A stretch of DNA of 64,000 bases from Streptococcus suis (GTDB lineage: Bacteria; Bacillota; Bacilli; Lactobacillales; Streptococcaceae). The notes below the pieces were generated by a model, which saw only the letters and a program-made list of their open reading frames with translations, had not been told where the DNA came from and ran no database searches. The stretch lies in NCBI RefSeq assembly GCF_902702775.1, contig NZ_LR738724.1:558001-622000 (forward strand). Reading direction: 5' to 3'. Numbering within the stretch: the stretch's first letter is position 1; each line of letters opens with the position of its first letter. Shown here in pieces: positions 9,030 to 17,337 of this stretch. The position numbers and the translations under genes are program-made.

Positions 9030-10554
9030 GTTTTTTGCATTACTAGCGACTCTTTTAGTGAGTACGTTTAGCAGTTTACTGACACCGTTTGTGTCGGCTG
9101 ACGAAACAGAAAAAGTATCAATTACATTACATAAGGTAAAGGACTATACAGGTACGATTACCAATACAGGTGAAATTCTAGCAGGAGATTTTAACTTTCT
9201 TCCTGGAATTACCTTTGATGTTTATGATGTAACGACAGAATATTATGCAGCCTATGATGCCTCTGTTGCGACAAAGTCAGTATCACAGGCGGTAAATGAT
9301 GCGGTTGCCACTGTCAAAGGAACAGCTGGAGTGGCTCCATCAGGTAAGGTTGCATCTGCAACTCAAACAACAGGTCCAGATGGCAGTACTACATTCAGCC
9401 TTAATGCCAAATCTTCTGGCCGTAATGCAGTATATCTTTTTGTAGAACAAGCGAGCGAAGGGGTAACAACTGTTGCTGATAATCTGGTGGTAAGCCTTCC
9501 GATCTATAAACAGGGAACAAATGATACGGTATTGACATCCATTCACCTCTATCCAAAGAATATCACAAAAGATACACCGTTTGACAAAGATATTACCAGT
9601 CAAAAAAATAGTGCAAAACAAACGGATTTCTCTATTGGACAAACCATTGATTATAAATTAAAAACCACCATCCCAGCAGACATCGCTGCAACCAAATTAG
9701 TCGATGGTGTAGCTAAAAAATTGTACAATGTTTTCCAATTTGTAGATAGTTTTGAAACAGACCAACTTGTCTTTATCAATGAACCAGCTACTTACTCAGT
9801 AAAAGTGGCAGGCGGTCCTGTATTGGTAGCAACTGAGGACTATACTGTAACAGTAGCAGAACAAGGTAGTAAAACCACTGTCACAACGAAATTAACAGAA
9901 GCAGGTATTGAAAAATTAGCAAGTCATGCCAATAAAGAAATTGCTTTTAGCTATCAAATGAAGATTCATTCCCTCCAATATATTGATACGGGCATCGTCA
10001 ATACCGCAAAAGCAATTTTTGGTAACGATGGTACTACAGGTATCAATAAATGGGACAAAGAAACACCAGAAGATTTTGAAACAGTAAAAACAGGTGGTTA
10101 TAAGTTTAAAAAAGTTGATGTGAACAATGAGGCTAAAACTCTTGAGGGAGCAGAATTCGTCGTTCGCAAAAATACTACTGATTCTGCAGAATACTTCAAA
10201 GCAAGTGCCGAGGGTGGTCAATGGGTTACTTCTTATGAAGAAGCAACAAAATATACAACTGATTCAACAGGAATTGTGGATGTAAAAGGTCTCGAATATG
10301 GCACCTACCAACTTCAAGAAACAAAAGCTCCAGAGGGCTACGCTTTACCGACTGGTAAGGCAGCCTACACTCAATTTGAAGTAACAGCTAATTCTTATAC
10401 GACTACTACAGGAGCTCCGCATAAACTCGTCAATACACCGAAAGGTTTCCTTCCTTCTACAGGTGGTACAGGAATTGTTCTTTTCGTTGCACTTGGAACT
10501 GTAATGATTGCTCTTGCAGGTACCTATTTTGTGTCTCGTCGTAAAGCAGCATAA
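9016..10554 (+). CDS. Major pilus subunit (SpaA-type LPXTG pilin)
   Basis: A 512-residue backbone pilin, polymerized outside the cell by the sortase encoded next. Visible parts: signal peptide ending near residue 29 (FVSADE); N-terminal pilin domain; pilin motif IHLYPKN with Lys181, the expected sortase acceptor; C-terminal Cna-B-like domain with E-box YQLQETKAPEGY (Glu435) for an intramolecular isopeptide bond; sorting signal LPSTG at 479-483, membrane segment and RRKAA tail. The start overlaps the upstream pilin by 14 bp and has its own AAGGAG site. The three-gene order (large ancillary pilin, major pilin, sortase) resembles the S. suis srtG-type cluster better than the four-gene srtF type; that assignment is tentative. 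Confidence 0.9.
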   Translation: MKKFKFFALLATLLVSTFSSLLTPFVSADETEKVSITLHKVKDYTGTITNTGEILAGDFNFLPGITFDVYDVTTEYYAAYDASVATKSVSQAVNDAVATVKGTAGVAPSGKVASATQTTGPDGSTTFSLNAKSSGRNAVYLFVEQASEGVTTVADNLVVSLPIYKQGTNDTVLTSIHLYPKNITKDTPFDKDITSQKNSAKQTDFSIGQTIDYKLKTTIPADIAATKLVDGVAKKLYNVFQFVDSFETDQLVFINEPATYSVKVAGGPVLVATEDYTVTVAEQGSKTTVTTKLTEAGIEKLASHANKEIAFSYQMKIHSLQYIDTGIVNTAKAIFGNDGTTGINKWDKETPEDFETVKTGGYKFKKVDVNNEAKTLEGAEFVVRKNTTDSAEYFKASAEGGQWVTSYEEATKYTTDSTGIVDVKGLEYGTYQLQETKAPEGYALPTGKAAYTQFEVTANSYTTTTGAPHKLVNTPKGFLPSTGGTGIVLFVALGTVMIALAGTYFVSRRKAA

Positions 10555-10575
10555 TGATAATGAACAGGGGAGAAT

Positions 10576-11451
10576 ATGGAGCGAACCAAGAAAAATACAA
10601 AAAGAAAAATAGTGGATACTGTTATGGGGGTCGTTCTGGCCTGTGGTATTGGCATTCTTTCCTATCCATTCATTAGAAATGGTTTGAATGACTTGATGAA
10701 CCAACAAATCATTCAACATTACCAGCAGCAAGCAAATCAAAAAAGTGCCGAGGAATATCAACAAAAATTAGCCGAAATGGAGGCAAAAAATAAGCAATTT
10801 GCCTATCAAAATATCTCTCCCGGATTTGATCCTTTCTCCGAAGAGGCCAAAAAAATTGAAGATTTAAAAACGGTCTATGAAGACCATGTTTTGGGCGTTA
10901 TTTCTATCCCTAAAATCCAAATCAGATTGCCTATTTTTGACCAAACCAGGGAGGACTTTCTCGCGCGTGGTGCAACCTATTTAGAAGGGACCTCCTTCCC
11001 AATCGGTGGAGAATCGACGCACTCGGTTATTTCTGGACATCGTGGTCTGACAGAAGCTAAATTGTTTACAGACTTACCAGACCTGGTTGAAGGGGATAGA
11101 TTTTATATTGAGCTCAAAGAGTCTGAAATTCATGCCTACCAAGTAGACAAGATTCAAGTTGTTGATCCTAGTGACGTTAGTAGCCTACAGATTGTTGAAG
11201 GACAGGATTATGTCACGTTGGTGACTTGCACACCTTATATGGTAAATAGCCATAGGATTTTGGTTAGGGGACATCGTATCCCATACAAGGCGGAGATAAT
11301 GGAAGCAGAAGTGAAGCAAGTCGCAGCCCTTCCAGTCAAGTACATCCCTCTGTTTATTGGAATACCTCTTTCATTTATCTTTTTGGCTATATTGTTAAAG
11401 AAATGCTGCGGAAAAATGAAGCCGTCACGTAAAAGTCATAAGAGAAATTAA
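10576..11451 (+). CDS. Class C (pilus-polymerizing) sortase
   Basis: A 291-residue membrane sortase that joins pilin subunits through the YPK lysine. N-terminal membrane segment (about 13-33), a lid with the DPF motif at residues 85-87 that is typical of class C enzymes, catalytic His155 in SGHRG, catalytic Cys218 in LVTCTPY, and Arg227 in SHRILVRG, then a C-terminal membrane segment (YIPLFIGIPLSFIFLAILL) and a basic tail. It lies 21 bp after the major pilin and is the last gene of the operon. Likely corresponds to an S. suis srtG- or srtF-type sortase; I do not assign the letter. Confidence 0.92.
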   Translation: MERTKKNTKRKIVDTVMGVVLACGIGILSYPFIRNGLNDLMNQQIIQHYQQQANQKSAEEYQQKLAEMEAKNKQFAYQNISPGFDPFSEEAKKIEDLKTVYEDHVLGVISIPKIQIRLPIFDQTREDFLARGATYLEGTSFPIGGESTHSVISGHRGLTEAKLFTDLPDLVEGDRFYIELKESEIHAYQVDKIQVVDPSDVSSLQIVEGQDYVTLVTCTPYMVNSHRILVRGHRIPYKAEIMEAEVKQVAALPVKYIPLFIGIPLSFIFLAILLKKCCGKMKPSRKSHKRN

Positions 11452-11498
11452 CCTAGCTTGGCTTCTTTAAATAATGTCTTTAAACTCGTGAAAAACAG

Positions 11499-11525
11499 TT
11501 GACACCCCTGTTTTCATAATATAAT
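11499..11525 (+). promoter_or_regulatory. Promoter-like sequence for the candidate small RNA
   Basis: TTGACA and TATAAT separated by 15 bp, shorter than the optimal 17. No ORF follows; the next plus-strand gene begins at 12663, beyond a strong terminator. Confidence 0.45.
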
Positions 11526-11531
11526 CTCCAA

Positions 11532-11717
11532 TTTATGTCTTTCGTCTTCCTTTTGTTACTTAGGGATGATTGTTTTCTTCTTTCCGAATACCGATAATTT
11601 TTCTTTATAGAGTAAGAGTAAGCTGAAAGACCCTAGCAAACAGTAACTGGTTTTCACGTGATAAAAGAAACAGAGTGCCTACTCTCCGACAGGAGGTGGG
11701 CACTCTGTTTCTTTTTT
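11532..11717 (+). ncRNA. Candidate structured small RNA, about 185 nt
   Basis: A promoter-like sequence, no ORF, nested complementary segments and a terminator occur together. The pairings are GTTACT (11555) with AGTAAC (11642), TAGGG (11561) with CCCTA (11631) and TCTTTC (11579) with GAAAGA (11625), all nested in one arm, and then the terminator hairpin. Size is in the range of 6S RNA, but I do not recognise the family. Alternatively it is only untranslated tail of the sortase transcript. Confidence 0.35.
11664..11717. terminator. Strong, potentially bidirectional terminator
   Basis: AAACAGAGTGCC pairs with GGCACTCTGTTT around an inner hairpin, with runs of T on the plus side and of A on the other side. 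It separates the plus-strand pilus/small RNA region from the minus-strand cyclophilin gene, whose stop codon lies inside the tail. Confidence 0.8.
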
Positions 11718-12519
11718 AAAAGGTGTAATCTTTCAGAATCTCAATAGACTCAATTTTTACATCTGTTTTAGGTTTATCGCTATCATCTGTTTCGACGGAA
11801 GCGATTTTATCTACGATGTCCATCCCTTCGATGACTTGACCAAATACGGTATGCTTGCCATCTAAGTTTGGGTTGCCTCCGTTTTTATAAGCATCGATGA
11901 TTTTACCAGGATAGCTAGAACTAGAAAGTTGGCTAGACATGTCTGTTGTATTTTGATTGATGAAAAACTGACTTCCATTTGTTCCTGCACCAGCATTTGC
12001 CATAGAAAGTGAGCCACGAATGTTATAAAGGAAAGCTGAAATCTCGTCTTTAAAACCATTTCCAGCATCGATAGTAGTATCTTTTCCGGCCCAGATAGAC
12101 TCTCCACCAGTACCATTTCCAAGAGGATCGCCACCTTGAATCATGAAATCCTTAATGACACGATGGAAGATTGTTCCATTATAGTATCCTTCCTTGGCAT
12201 GGGTCAGAAAGTTTTCTACAGTTAGTGGAGCTTGCTCAGGGAAGAGTTTTATAGTGATGTCGCCTTCGGTTGTTTTTATTTTAACAGCAGCCTCATTTTC
12301 ACCAATTTCATTGGAAAGTTGGGGGAATGTAGCTTTAGGATTGTTAATGGCGTATGCCAAATCTTTGGCATATTGGCTAGAAGCAGTTGTATCAGCTGTC
12401 GTAGTCGAGCTTGAACTAGAGCTAGATGCTGTAGAAGATGAGCTATTAGCTGTCGAGTTGTTTGTGCAGGCAGTTAGCAAGATGCTCGAAGCTAGAGCAA
12501 GAGCTAGTATTTTTTTCAT
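11716..12519 (-). CDS. Cyclophilin-type peptidyl-prolyl isomerase lipoprotein
   Basis: A 267-residue lipoprotein on the outer face of the membrane, expected to help fold secreted proteins. Signal peptide with lipobox LTAC (Cys at residue 18), a low-complexity serine/threonine/alanine linker (about 19-47), then a cyclophilin domain with [39 protein letters not shown] and [12 protein letters not shown], the conserved catalytic and binding stretches. Encoded opposite to its neighbours with its own promoter. Streptococci have a related protein, SlrA, in pneumococcus. Confidence 0.92.
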   Translation of the reverse strand: MKKILALALASSILLTACTNNSTANSSSSTASSSSSSSTTTADTTASSQYAKDLAYAINNPKATFPQLSNEIGENEAAVKIKTTEGDITIKLFPEQAPLTVENFLTHAKEGYYNGTIFHRVIKDFMIQGGDPLGNGTGGESIWAGKDTTIDAGNGFKDEISAFLYNIRGSLSMANAGAGTNGSQFFINQNTTDMSSQLSSSSYPGKIIDAYKNGGNPNLDGKHTVFGQVIEGMDIVDKIASVETDDSDKPKTDVKIESIEILKDYTF

Positions 12520-12555
12520 TGAAAATCCTTTCTTGGCTTGTTCAAAATTATGCTC

Positions 12556-12584
12556 ATTCTACCATGAAATATGGATTTTTTCAA
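12556..12584 (-). promoter_or_regulatory. Promoter of the cyclophilin lipoprotein gene
   Basis: Read on the minus strand: TTGAAA, 17-bp spacer, TAGAAT, about 37 bp before the start codon. Confidence 0.6.
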
Positions 12585-12662
12585 TTTTTATCTAGTATAA
12601 AAAGTGTATCTAATTCAACAATATGATATACTATATTCACAAATGTAAAAAGGAGAATAGTG

Positions 12663-13016
12663 ATGTTTGAGAACTTGTTTGGCCCAGATGGAAGCCTAGT
12701 ATGGCATACGGTCCTTTTCTACAGTTTTTCTGCAATCATATTAGCGACGGTTTGTTTCCATATTATTAAAAATTTTATGGAATGGCACCATAACAATCAG
12801 GCCCCAAAAGAATCCTACAGGGCCAAGCTTGTCTCAAAACGAACTCATGTTTTTGGTAATGAAGTAGCACGAACCAATTATTATGTAACGTTTGAATGGG
12901 AGGGGAGACGGCAGGAGTTCCGTGTACGCTCGGACGAGTATGCCCTCTTGGCAGAGGGAGATGTAGGCAACCTGCATTTTCAGGGGACTCGCTTCCTAGG
13001 TTTTGAACGGCTTTAA
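12663..13016 (+). CDS. DUF2500-family membrane protein
   Basis: A 117-residue protein with one N-terminal membrane segment (about 14-36, WHTVLFYSFSAIILATVCFHII) and a soluble domain of short beta strands (AKLVSKRTHVFG; YYVTFEWEGRRQEFRV; GDVGNLHFQGTRFLGFERL), the layout of the DUF2500 family. Function unknown. A GTG lies one codon upstream (12660), but ATG 12663 has the better 7-nt distance to AGGAG. Single gene between the divergent cyclophilin gene and a glyoxalase-like gene. Confidence 0.8.
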   Translation: MFENLFGPDGSLVWHTVLFYSFSAIILATVCFHIIKNFMEWHHNNQAPKESYRAKLVSKRTHVFGNEVARTNYYVTFEWEGRRQEFRVRSDEYALLAEGDVGNLHFQGTRFLGFERL

Positions 13017-13100
13017 GAGTCGTTTTTCTTTTGAAAATATCCCTACCTAGTGTATAATGGTCTGAACAGATATTCGTACAACACAAAAGAGGTATTTAAA

Positions 13101-13478
13101 ATGATTCAATCAATCGGACAGGTTATGCTGTATGTCAATAATCCTGAAGCAGCCGCAAAATTCTGGAATGAAAAAGTTGGCTTTGAGCGTGTAGAACGCC
13201 AAGAACAAGGTCCGCAAGTTTCTTATGTTATCGCGCCAAAAGTAGATAGCGATGTTCAATTTGTTCTTCATGATAAGGCAGCAGTTGCTGAAATGCATCC
13301 AGAGATGTTTCTTGGTATTCCATCCATCTTGATGGCATCTGCAGATGTTGAAAAAACCTACCAAGAATTTATCGAACGCGGTGTCAATGCCAACCCAGTT
13401 ATGGATCTTGGATTTATGAAAACTTTCAACTTTAGCGACGAAGAAGGCAACTATTACGCAGTACAAGAGGTAAAATAA
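13101..13478 (+). CDS. VOC (glyoxalase/bleomycin resistance) family protein
   Basis: A 125-residue vicinal-oxygen-chelate protein: QVMLYVNNPEAAAKFWNEKVGFE at the N-terminus and EEGNYYAVQEV at the end are the paired beta-alpha-beta-beta-beta modules. Substrate unknown. The ORF is open from 13050, but ATG 13101 follows AAGAGG and begins the domain; the upstream part overlaps a TATAAT-like promoter. Its stop codon is directly followed by the next ATG, so the two are co-translated. Confidence 0.85.
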   Translation: MIQSIGQVMLYVNNPEAAAKFWNEKVGFERVERQEQGPQVSYVIAPKVDSDVQFVLHDKAAVAEMHPEMFLGIPSILMASADVEKTYQEFIERGVNANPVMDLGFMKTFNFSDEEGNYYAVQEVK

Positions 13479-14018
13479 ATGTCAATTCAGAATCGGATTG
13501 AAGAAATGTACAAAGACCATGAGGTCAAGCCCTATATTTCCCCTGAACGTGACCTGGCAGCCTGGCTTTTGGAGGCCAAGCCCGTTCCAAAACGCAATAT
13601 GATTCGGCTAGAAGAAGGTCTGCTGGCAGGGGACATTATCCTTCTCTGGCGTGTCAATTTTGGCACTTTTACAACTACGACGCCCTATTCCAAGTATTTT
13701 GAGTACATTTACGGCATCAACGGACCTGCCCACATGGAAAAGTTGTTGGCGGAAGGCTATGTTTATTTAGAGTCAGCCTTTGATTCGCTGGACCACATCA
13801 CCTCCACTGCCAAGAAGAATATCCTCAAGGCAGAAGGCGTGACCGGTCTTTCCAAGATGAAGGCGGCTGACCTCGACACTGCCCTCAAGGACCACTTGAC
13901 AGAAGAAAAACTAGCTCCCTACTTTGCTGTCCGTGGCTATGCCCTGACGGAAAAAGGCAGAGCTGCTCTGGATAATCACCCAGAAGTCATTGACAAACAC
14001 CCAAAGAAGAAGATGTAG
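13479..14018 (+). CDS. Hypothetical protein, possible SAP-like C-terminal region
   Basis: A 179-residue soluble protein directly adjoining the VOC gene. I do not recognise a named family with certainty. The first 110 residues contain KPVPKRNMIRLEEGLLAGDIILLWR and a YSKYFEYIYGINGP stretch; the later part (GLSKMKAADLDTALKDHLTEEKL) has the spacing of a SAP helix-extended-helix element and is followed by LTEKGRAALDNHPEVI, a phrase common in streptococcal phage-like and regulatory proteins. No membrane segment or signal peptide. Confidence 0.7.
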   Translation: MSIQNRIEEMYKDHEVKPYISPERDLAAWLLEAKPVPKRNMIRLEEGLLAGDIILLWRVNFGTFTTTTPYSKYFEYIYGINGPAHMEKLLAEGYVYLESAFDSLDHITSTAKKNILKAEGVTGLSKMKAADLDTALKDHLTEEKLAPYFAVRGYALTEKGRAALDNHPEVIDKHPKKKM

Positions 14019-14043
14019 ACTGGCAAGGCTGGTCTATTTTTTC

Positions 14044-14072
14044 TTGACAGAAAACGTTATCAATGGTATTCT
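14044..14072 (+). promoter_or_regulatory. Promoter of the LacI-type regulator gene with operator-like spacer
   Basis: TTGACA, 17-bp spacer, TATTCT. The spacer contains AAAACGTTATC, resembling half of the TTGAAACGTTTCAA operator nearby, which suggests autoregulation or CcpA control. Confidence 0.65.
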
Positions 14073-14083
14073 AATATAAAATA

Positions 14084-14097
14084 TTGAAACGTTTCAA
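14084..14097. promoter_or_regulatory. Operator 1 of the sugar regulator
   Basis: Perfect 14-bp palindrome TTGAAACGTTTCAA just downstream of the regulator promoter and 25 bp before its start codon. The same core recurs at 15191 and 15240. Confidence 0.8.
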
Positions 14098-14121
14098 AAA
14101 CGAAATAGAAAGGAGCAAACA

Positions 14122-15108
14122 ATGGAAGAGCAAAAATCAATTACTATGAAAGATGTAGCAAGACTAGCTGGTGTCAGTGTTGGTACGGTTTCTCGAGTTA
14201 TTAATAAGGAGCCTGGTATTAAGGAAAGCACACTTGAAAAAGTTCAGACTGCCATTCAGGAATTAAATTACATCCCAGATGTTTATGCACGTGGGATGAA
14301 AAAGAACAAAACTGAAACCATTGCCTTGATTATTCCGACAGTCTGGCATCCATTTTTTGGAGAGTTTGCCTACCATGTCGAAGTGGCCCTTAGCAAGAAG
14401 AATTACAAGCTCTTGCTCTGTAATATCTCAGGACCAAAGCGGGAACTGGACTACCTAACTATGCTCCAGCAAAATAAGGTTGACGGCATCATTGCCATCA
14501 CCTACAGTCCGATTGAGGATTACTTATCTTCTAACATCCCATTCGTCAGTATCGACCGCACCTATGAAAATAAGGCTATTCCTTGTGTCAGTTCGGACAA
14601 CCAAGCTGGTGCGGAACTGGCAGCGGATACCTTGATTGCAAAAGGAGGTCGCCATTTTGCCTTTATCGGCGGGCACAATAAAACCATCAATGAAACTAAA
14701 AAGCGTCGATTGTACTTTGAAAAGCGGATTTTAGAAGCAGGTTTTCCTTGTCAGGTCTTGGACTTGGAAGAGCCATATGATGACTTTGTCGATCAAGTCG
14801 AAGCCTTTTTGCTTAAAAATCCACAGGTTGACGCCATTTTCACCATCAATGATTTTGTAGCTTTAGACACACTTGCTGTCTTGGAAAAACTGGGACGACG
14901 GGTTCCAGAAGATGTGCAGGTGATCGGCTATGACGGTATTCAGTTGGCAAACGAACGTTCTTTAGAACTTTCCACCATTCGTCAGCCTCTAGAGGCTATG
15001 GCCCAAGAAGCAGTTGCCTGTCTAGTCGATGTCATCGAGAAAAGAGAGCGTCCCCTCCAAGTTACGTTACCAATTTCTTATGTGGACGGAAAAACTACAA
15101 AAAATTAA
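14122..15108 (+). CDS. susR: LacI-family sugar regulator (SusR/fructo-oligosaccharide type)
   Basis: A 328-residue repressor. The N-terminal helix-turn-helix is typical (MKDVARLAGVSVGTVSRVIN, about residues 9-28), followed by the hinge and a periplasmic-binding-protein-like effector domain (ETIALIIPTVWHPFF; VDGIIAITYSP; VQVIGYDGIQLANERSLELSTIRQP). Encoded immediately upstream of the permease operon, and the three perfect TGAAACGTTTCA palindromes lie before it and before the operon, so it very likely represses itself and the transporter genes. The name follows the pneumococcal SusR/T1/T2/X/H locus; the inducing sugar is inferred to be sucrose or a fructan oligosaccharide. Confidence 0.88.
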   Translation: MEEQKSITMKDVARLAGVSVGTVSRVINKEPGIKESTLEKVQTAIQELNYIPDVYARGMKKNKTETIALIIPTVWHPFFGEFAYHVEVALSKKNYKLLLCNISGPKRELDYLTMLQQNKVDGIIAITYSPIEDYLSSNIPFVSIDRTYENKAIPCVSSDNQAGAELAADTLIAKGGRHFAFIGGHNKTINETKKRRLYFEKRILEAGFPCQVLDLEEPYDDFVDQVEAFLLKNPQVDAIFTINDFVALDTLAVLEKLGRRVPEDVQVIGYDGIQLANERSLELSTIRQPLEAMAQEAVACLVDVIEKRERPLQVTLPISYVDGKTTKN

Positions 15109-15119
15109 AAAAAAAGCAG

Positions 15120-15148
15120 TTGACAGAAAACGGTTACAATGATAAAAT
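15120..15148 (+). promoter_or_regulatory. Promoter of the ABC transporter/GH32 operon
   Basis: TTGACA, 17-bp spacer, TAAAAT. The spacer contains GAAAACGGTTACAA, again cre-like. Two full operators lie downstream, at 15191 and 15240. Confidence 0.7.
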
Positions 15149-15190
15149 AAAATCATCAATAAACAGTTGGTTTTATTTTTACAAGAAAAA

Positions 15191-15202
15191 TGAAACGTTT
15201 CA
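15191..15202. promoter_or_regulatory. Operator 2 of the sugar regulator
   Basis: TGAAACGTTTCA, the same palindrome core as at 14084, in the untranslated leader of the transporter operon. Confidence 0.75.
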
Positions 15203-15239
15203 AAAAGAGGTTTACATCCTCTTTCTAAAATCAATAAAT

Positions 15240-15253
15240 TTGAAACGTTTCAA
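15240..15253. promoter_or_regulatory. Operator 3 of the sugar regulator
   Basis: TTGAAACGTTTCAA, perfect palindrome, directly before the AAGGAG ribosome binding site of the first permease. Its centre is 49 bp from operator 2, between four and five helical turns. Confidence 0.75.
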
Positions 15254-15265
15254 AAAGGAGTTCTT

Positions 15266-16186
15266 ATGAAAACATCAAAACTGCAACAAGCTGGGCTCTT
15301 GGATCGAATCAAGCAACAGAAACTCTTGTTACTGATGTTACTACCAGGCTTGGTCTTGACCTTCATCTTCCGTTACATTCCCATGTACGGAGTGTTGATT
15401 GCCTTTAAAGACTATAATCCTTTAAAAGGGGTGCTTGGTAGTGAGTGGATTGGGTTTGAAGAGTTTACCAAGTTTCTCTCTTCTCCAAATTTCGGCACCT
15501 TACTTGCCAACACCTTGAAATTGAGTGTCTACGGTCTGCTCCTAGGATTTCTGCCACCTATTATCTTAGCAATCATGCTCAACCAACTATTGAGTGATAA
15601 GGCTAAAAAACGGATTCAATTGGTACTGTATGCTCCAAACTTTATCTCAGTCGTTGTCATCGTTGGTATGATTTTCCTCTTCTTCTCAGTAGGAGGACCA
15701 GTCAACTCAATCCTCAGTCTATTTGGTATTGAAGCCAACTTCCTGACAGACCCAGACTTCTTCAGACCGCTCTATATCTTAAGTGGTATCTGGCAGGGAA
15801 TGGGCTGGGCATCGACACTCTACACGGCTACCTTGGTCAATGTTGATCCAGCCTTGATTGAAGCGGCTAAACTAGACGGTGCCAACATCTTCCAACGAAT
15901 CTGGCACATTGACTTGCCTGCACTGAAACCAGTCATGGTCATCCAATTTATCCTGGCAGCTGGGGGCATCATGAACGTTGGCTATGAAAAAGCCTTCCTG
16001 ATGCAGACCTCCCTCAACCTTACCAGTTCTGAAATTATTTCCACCTATGTCTACAAAATCGGTTTGGTGTCAGGTGACTACTCTTATTCAACAGCGGTTG
16101 GTTTATTTAACGCCCTTATCAATATTATCCTGCTGATTGCAGTCAATAAGATTGTCCAACGCATTAACGACGGACAAGGCTTATAG
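15266..16186 (+). CDS. susT1: Sugar ABC transporter permease (LplB type)
   Basis: A 306-residue membrane protein with about six transmembrane segments and the EAA loop of binding-protein-dependent permeases (EAAKLDGANIFQRIWHIDLP, near residues 210-229), which contacts the ATPase. It belongs to the CUT1-related LplB/YtcP set used for oligosaccharides. First gene of a four-gene operon (permease, permease, binding protein, GH32). No ATPase gene is present, as usual for streptococcal loci that share the MsmK ATPase. Confidence 0.88.
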   Translation: MKTSKLQQAGLLDRIKQQKLLLLMLLPGLVLTFIFRYIPMYGVLIAFKDYNPLKGVLGSEWIGFEEFTKFLSSPNFGTLLANTLKLSVYGLLLGFLPPIILAIMLNQLLSDKAKKRIQLVLYAPNFISVVVIVGMIFLFFSVGGPVNSILSLFGIEANFLTDPDFFRPLYILSGIWQGMGWASTLYTATLVNVDPALIEAAKLDGANIFQRIWHIDLPALKPVMVIQFILAAGGIMNVGYEKAFLMQTSLNLTSSEIISTYVYKIGLVSGDYSYSTAVGLFNALINIILLIAVNKIVQRINDGQGL

Positions 16187-16195
16187 GAGGTTCGT

Positions 16196-17083
16196 ATGAA
16201 TACACAAATGTACACAAAATTTGACAAGCGAATGCTGATTGTCAATAAAATCTTGCTGGCATTTCTTGTTCTCATAACAGTTGTGCCTATGACTTACATT
16301 TTAGTAGCTTCCTTCATGGACCCACAGGCCTTGGTCAGCAAGGGAATTAGCTTTAATCCAAAGGACTGGACAGTAGAAGGCTACCAACGAGTCTTTTCAG
16401 ACAAGTCTATCCTACGTGGATTTTTCAACTCCCTCTTTTATTCTTTCTCCTTTGCCTTTGTGACTGTAGCCATTTCGGTCATGACTGCCTATCCTCTCTC
16501 GAAAAAAGACTTGGTCGGGAAAAAATGGATCAATGCCTTCCTAGTCTTCACTATGTTCTTTGGTGGTGGCCTTGTTCCGACCTATCTCTTGGTCAAAGAT
16601 TTGGGAATGTTGAACACCGTTTGGGCCATTATTATCCCTGGTGCAGTCAATGTGTGGAATATTATCTTGGCACGGACCTATTTCCAAGGCTTGCCAGATG
16701 AGTTGGTAGAAGCAGCGGTAATGGACGGGGCCAATGAATTTCAGATTTTCTGGAAAATCATGATTCCGTTGGCAAAACCAATTATGTTTGTCCTCTTCCT
16801 CTATGCCTTTGTTGGTCAATGGAATTCTTACTTCGATGCCATGATTTACATTAAGGATCCAGACTTGGAACCACTCCAACTCGTGCTACGGAAAATCCTC
16901 ATTCAAAGTGAGCCTGCCAAGGATATGATTGGTGCTCAGGCTGCTATGAATGAAATGAAACGAATCGCAGAAATGATTAAGTATGCGACTATTGTCATCT
17001 CTAGCTTGCCACTCATTGTCATGTATCCATTCTTCCAGAAATACTTTGACAAGGGTATTATGGCTGGTTCATTAAAAGGTTAA
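16196..17083 (+). CDS. susT2: Sugar ABC transporter permease (LplC/YtcP type)
   Basis: A 295-residue partner permease with six membrane segments and an EAA loop (EAAVMDGANEFQIFWKIMIP, about residues 179-198). It begins 9 bp after the first permease with an AGGAGG site, so both halves of the channel are made together. Its stop codon is followed after 2 bp by a BOX-like element that separates it from the binding protein gene. Confidence 0.88.
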   Translation: MNTQMYTKFDKRMLIVNKILLAFLVLITVVPMTYILVASFMDPQALVSKGISFNPKDWTVEGYQRVFSDKSILRGFFNSLFYSFSFAFVTVAISVMTAYPLSKKDLVGKKWINAFLVFTMFFGGGLVPTYLLVKDLGMLNTVWAIIIPGAVNVWNIILARTYFQGLPDELVEAAVMDGANEFQIFWKIMIPLAKPIMFVLFLYAFVGQWNSYFDAMIYIKDPDLEPLQLVLRKILIQSEPAKDMIGAQAAMNEMKRIAEMIKYATIVISSLPLIVMYPFFQKYFDKGIMAGSLKG

Positions 17084-17085
17084 TA

Positions 17086-17292
17086 ATACTCTTCGAAAAT
17101 CAAAATCAGACGTTGTTGACTTGATTTGATGAGTGAAAAGATCCAGTGGATCTTTTCAGCCTGTTCCTTGAAATATAAAAGGAACAGAGTTATATCTGCG
17201 TGAGTAGAAACGAACTACGTTCGCTCTATCTCCAACCTCCAAAGGTTCCCCAAACCTTTGGAGCTAGTCTGTTTTTGATTTTCATTGAGTAT
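17086..17292. repeat. BOX-like element, copy 2 (207 bp, with boxB-like module)
   Basis: ATACTCTTCGAAAATC at the left, GATTTTCATTGAGTAT at the right. Longer than the other copies because it contains an internal module (17211-17265) with two hairpins, GAACTACGTTC and CCAAAGGTT/AACCTTTGG, that corresponds in layout to boxB. It lies inside the transporter operon, between the second permease and the binding protein gene. Confidence 0.85.
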
Positions 17293-17337
17293 AAGTATCA
17301 ATTATTTTTAAGAAAACAAAATAGGAGGTTGTTTCTG

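Noticed and set aside
13072..13079. Possible competence (ComX) cin-box, TACGAATA read on the minus strand
   Set aside because: No minus-strand gene lies at a suitable distance and the rest of the extended motif is absent; it is inside the leader of the plus-strand VOC gene.
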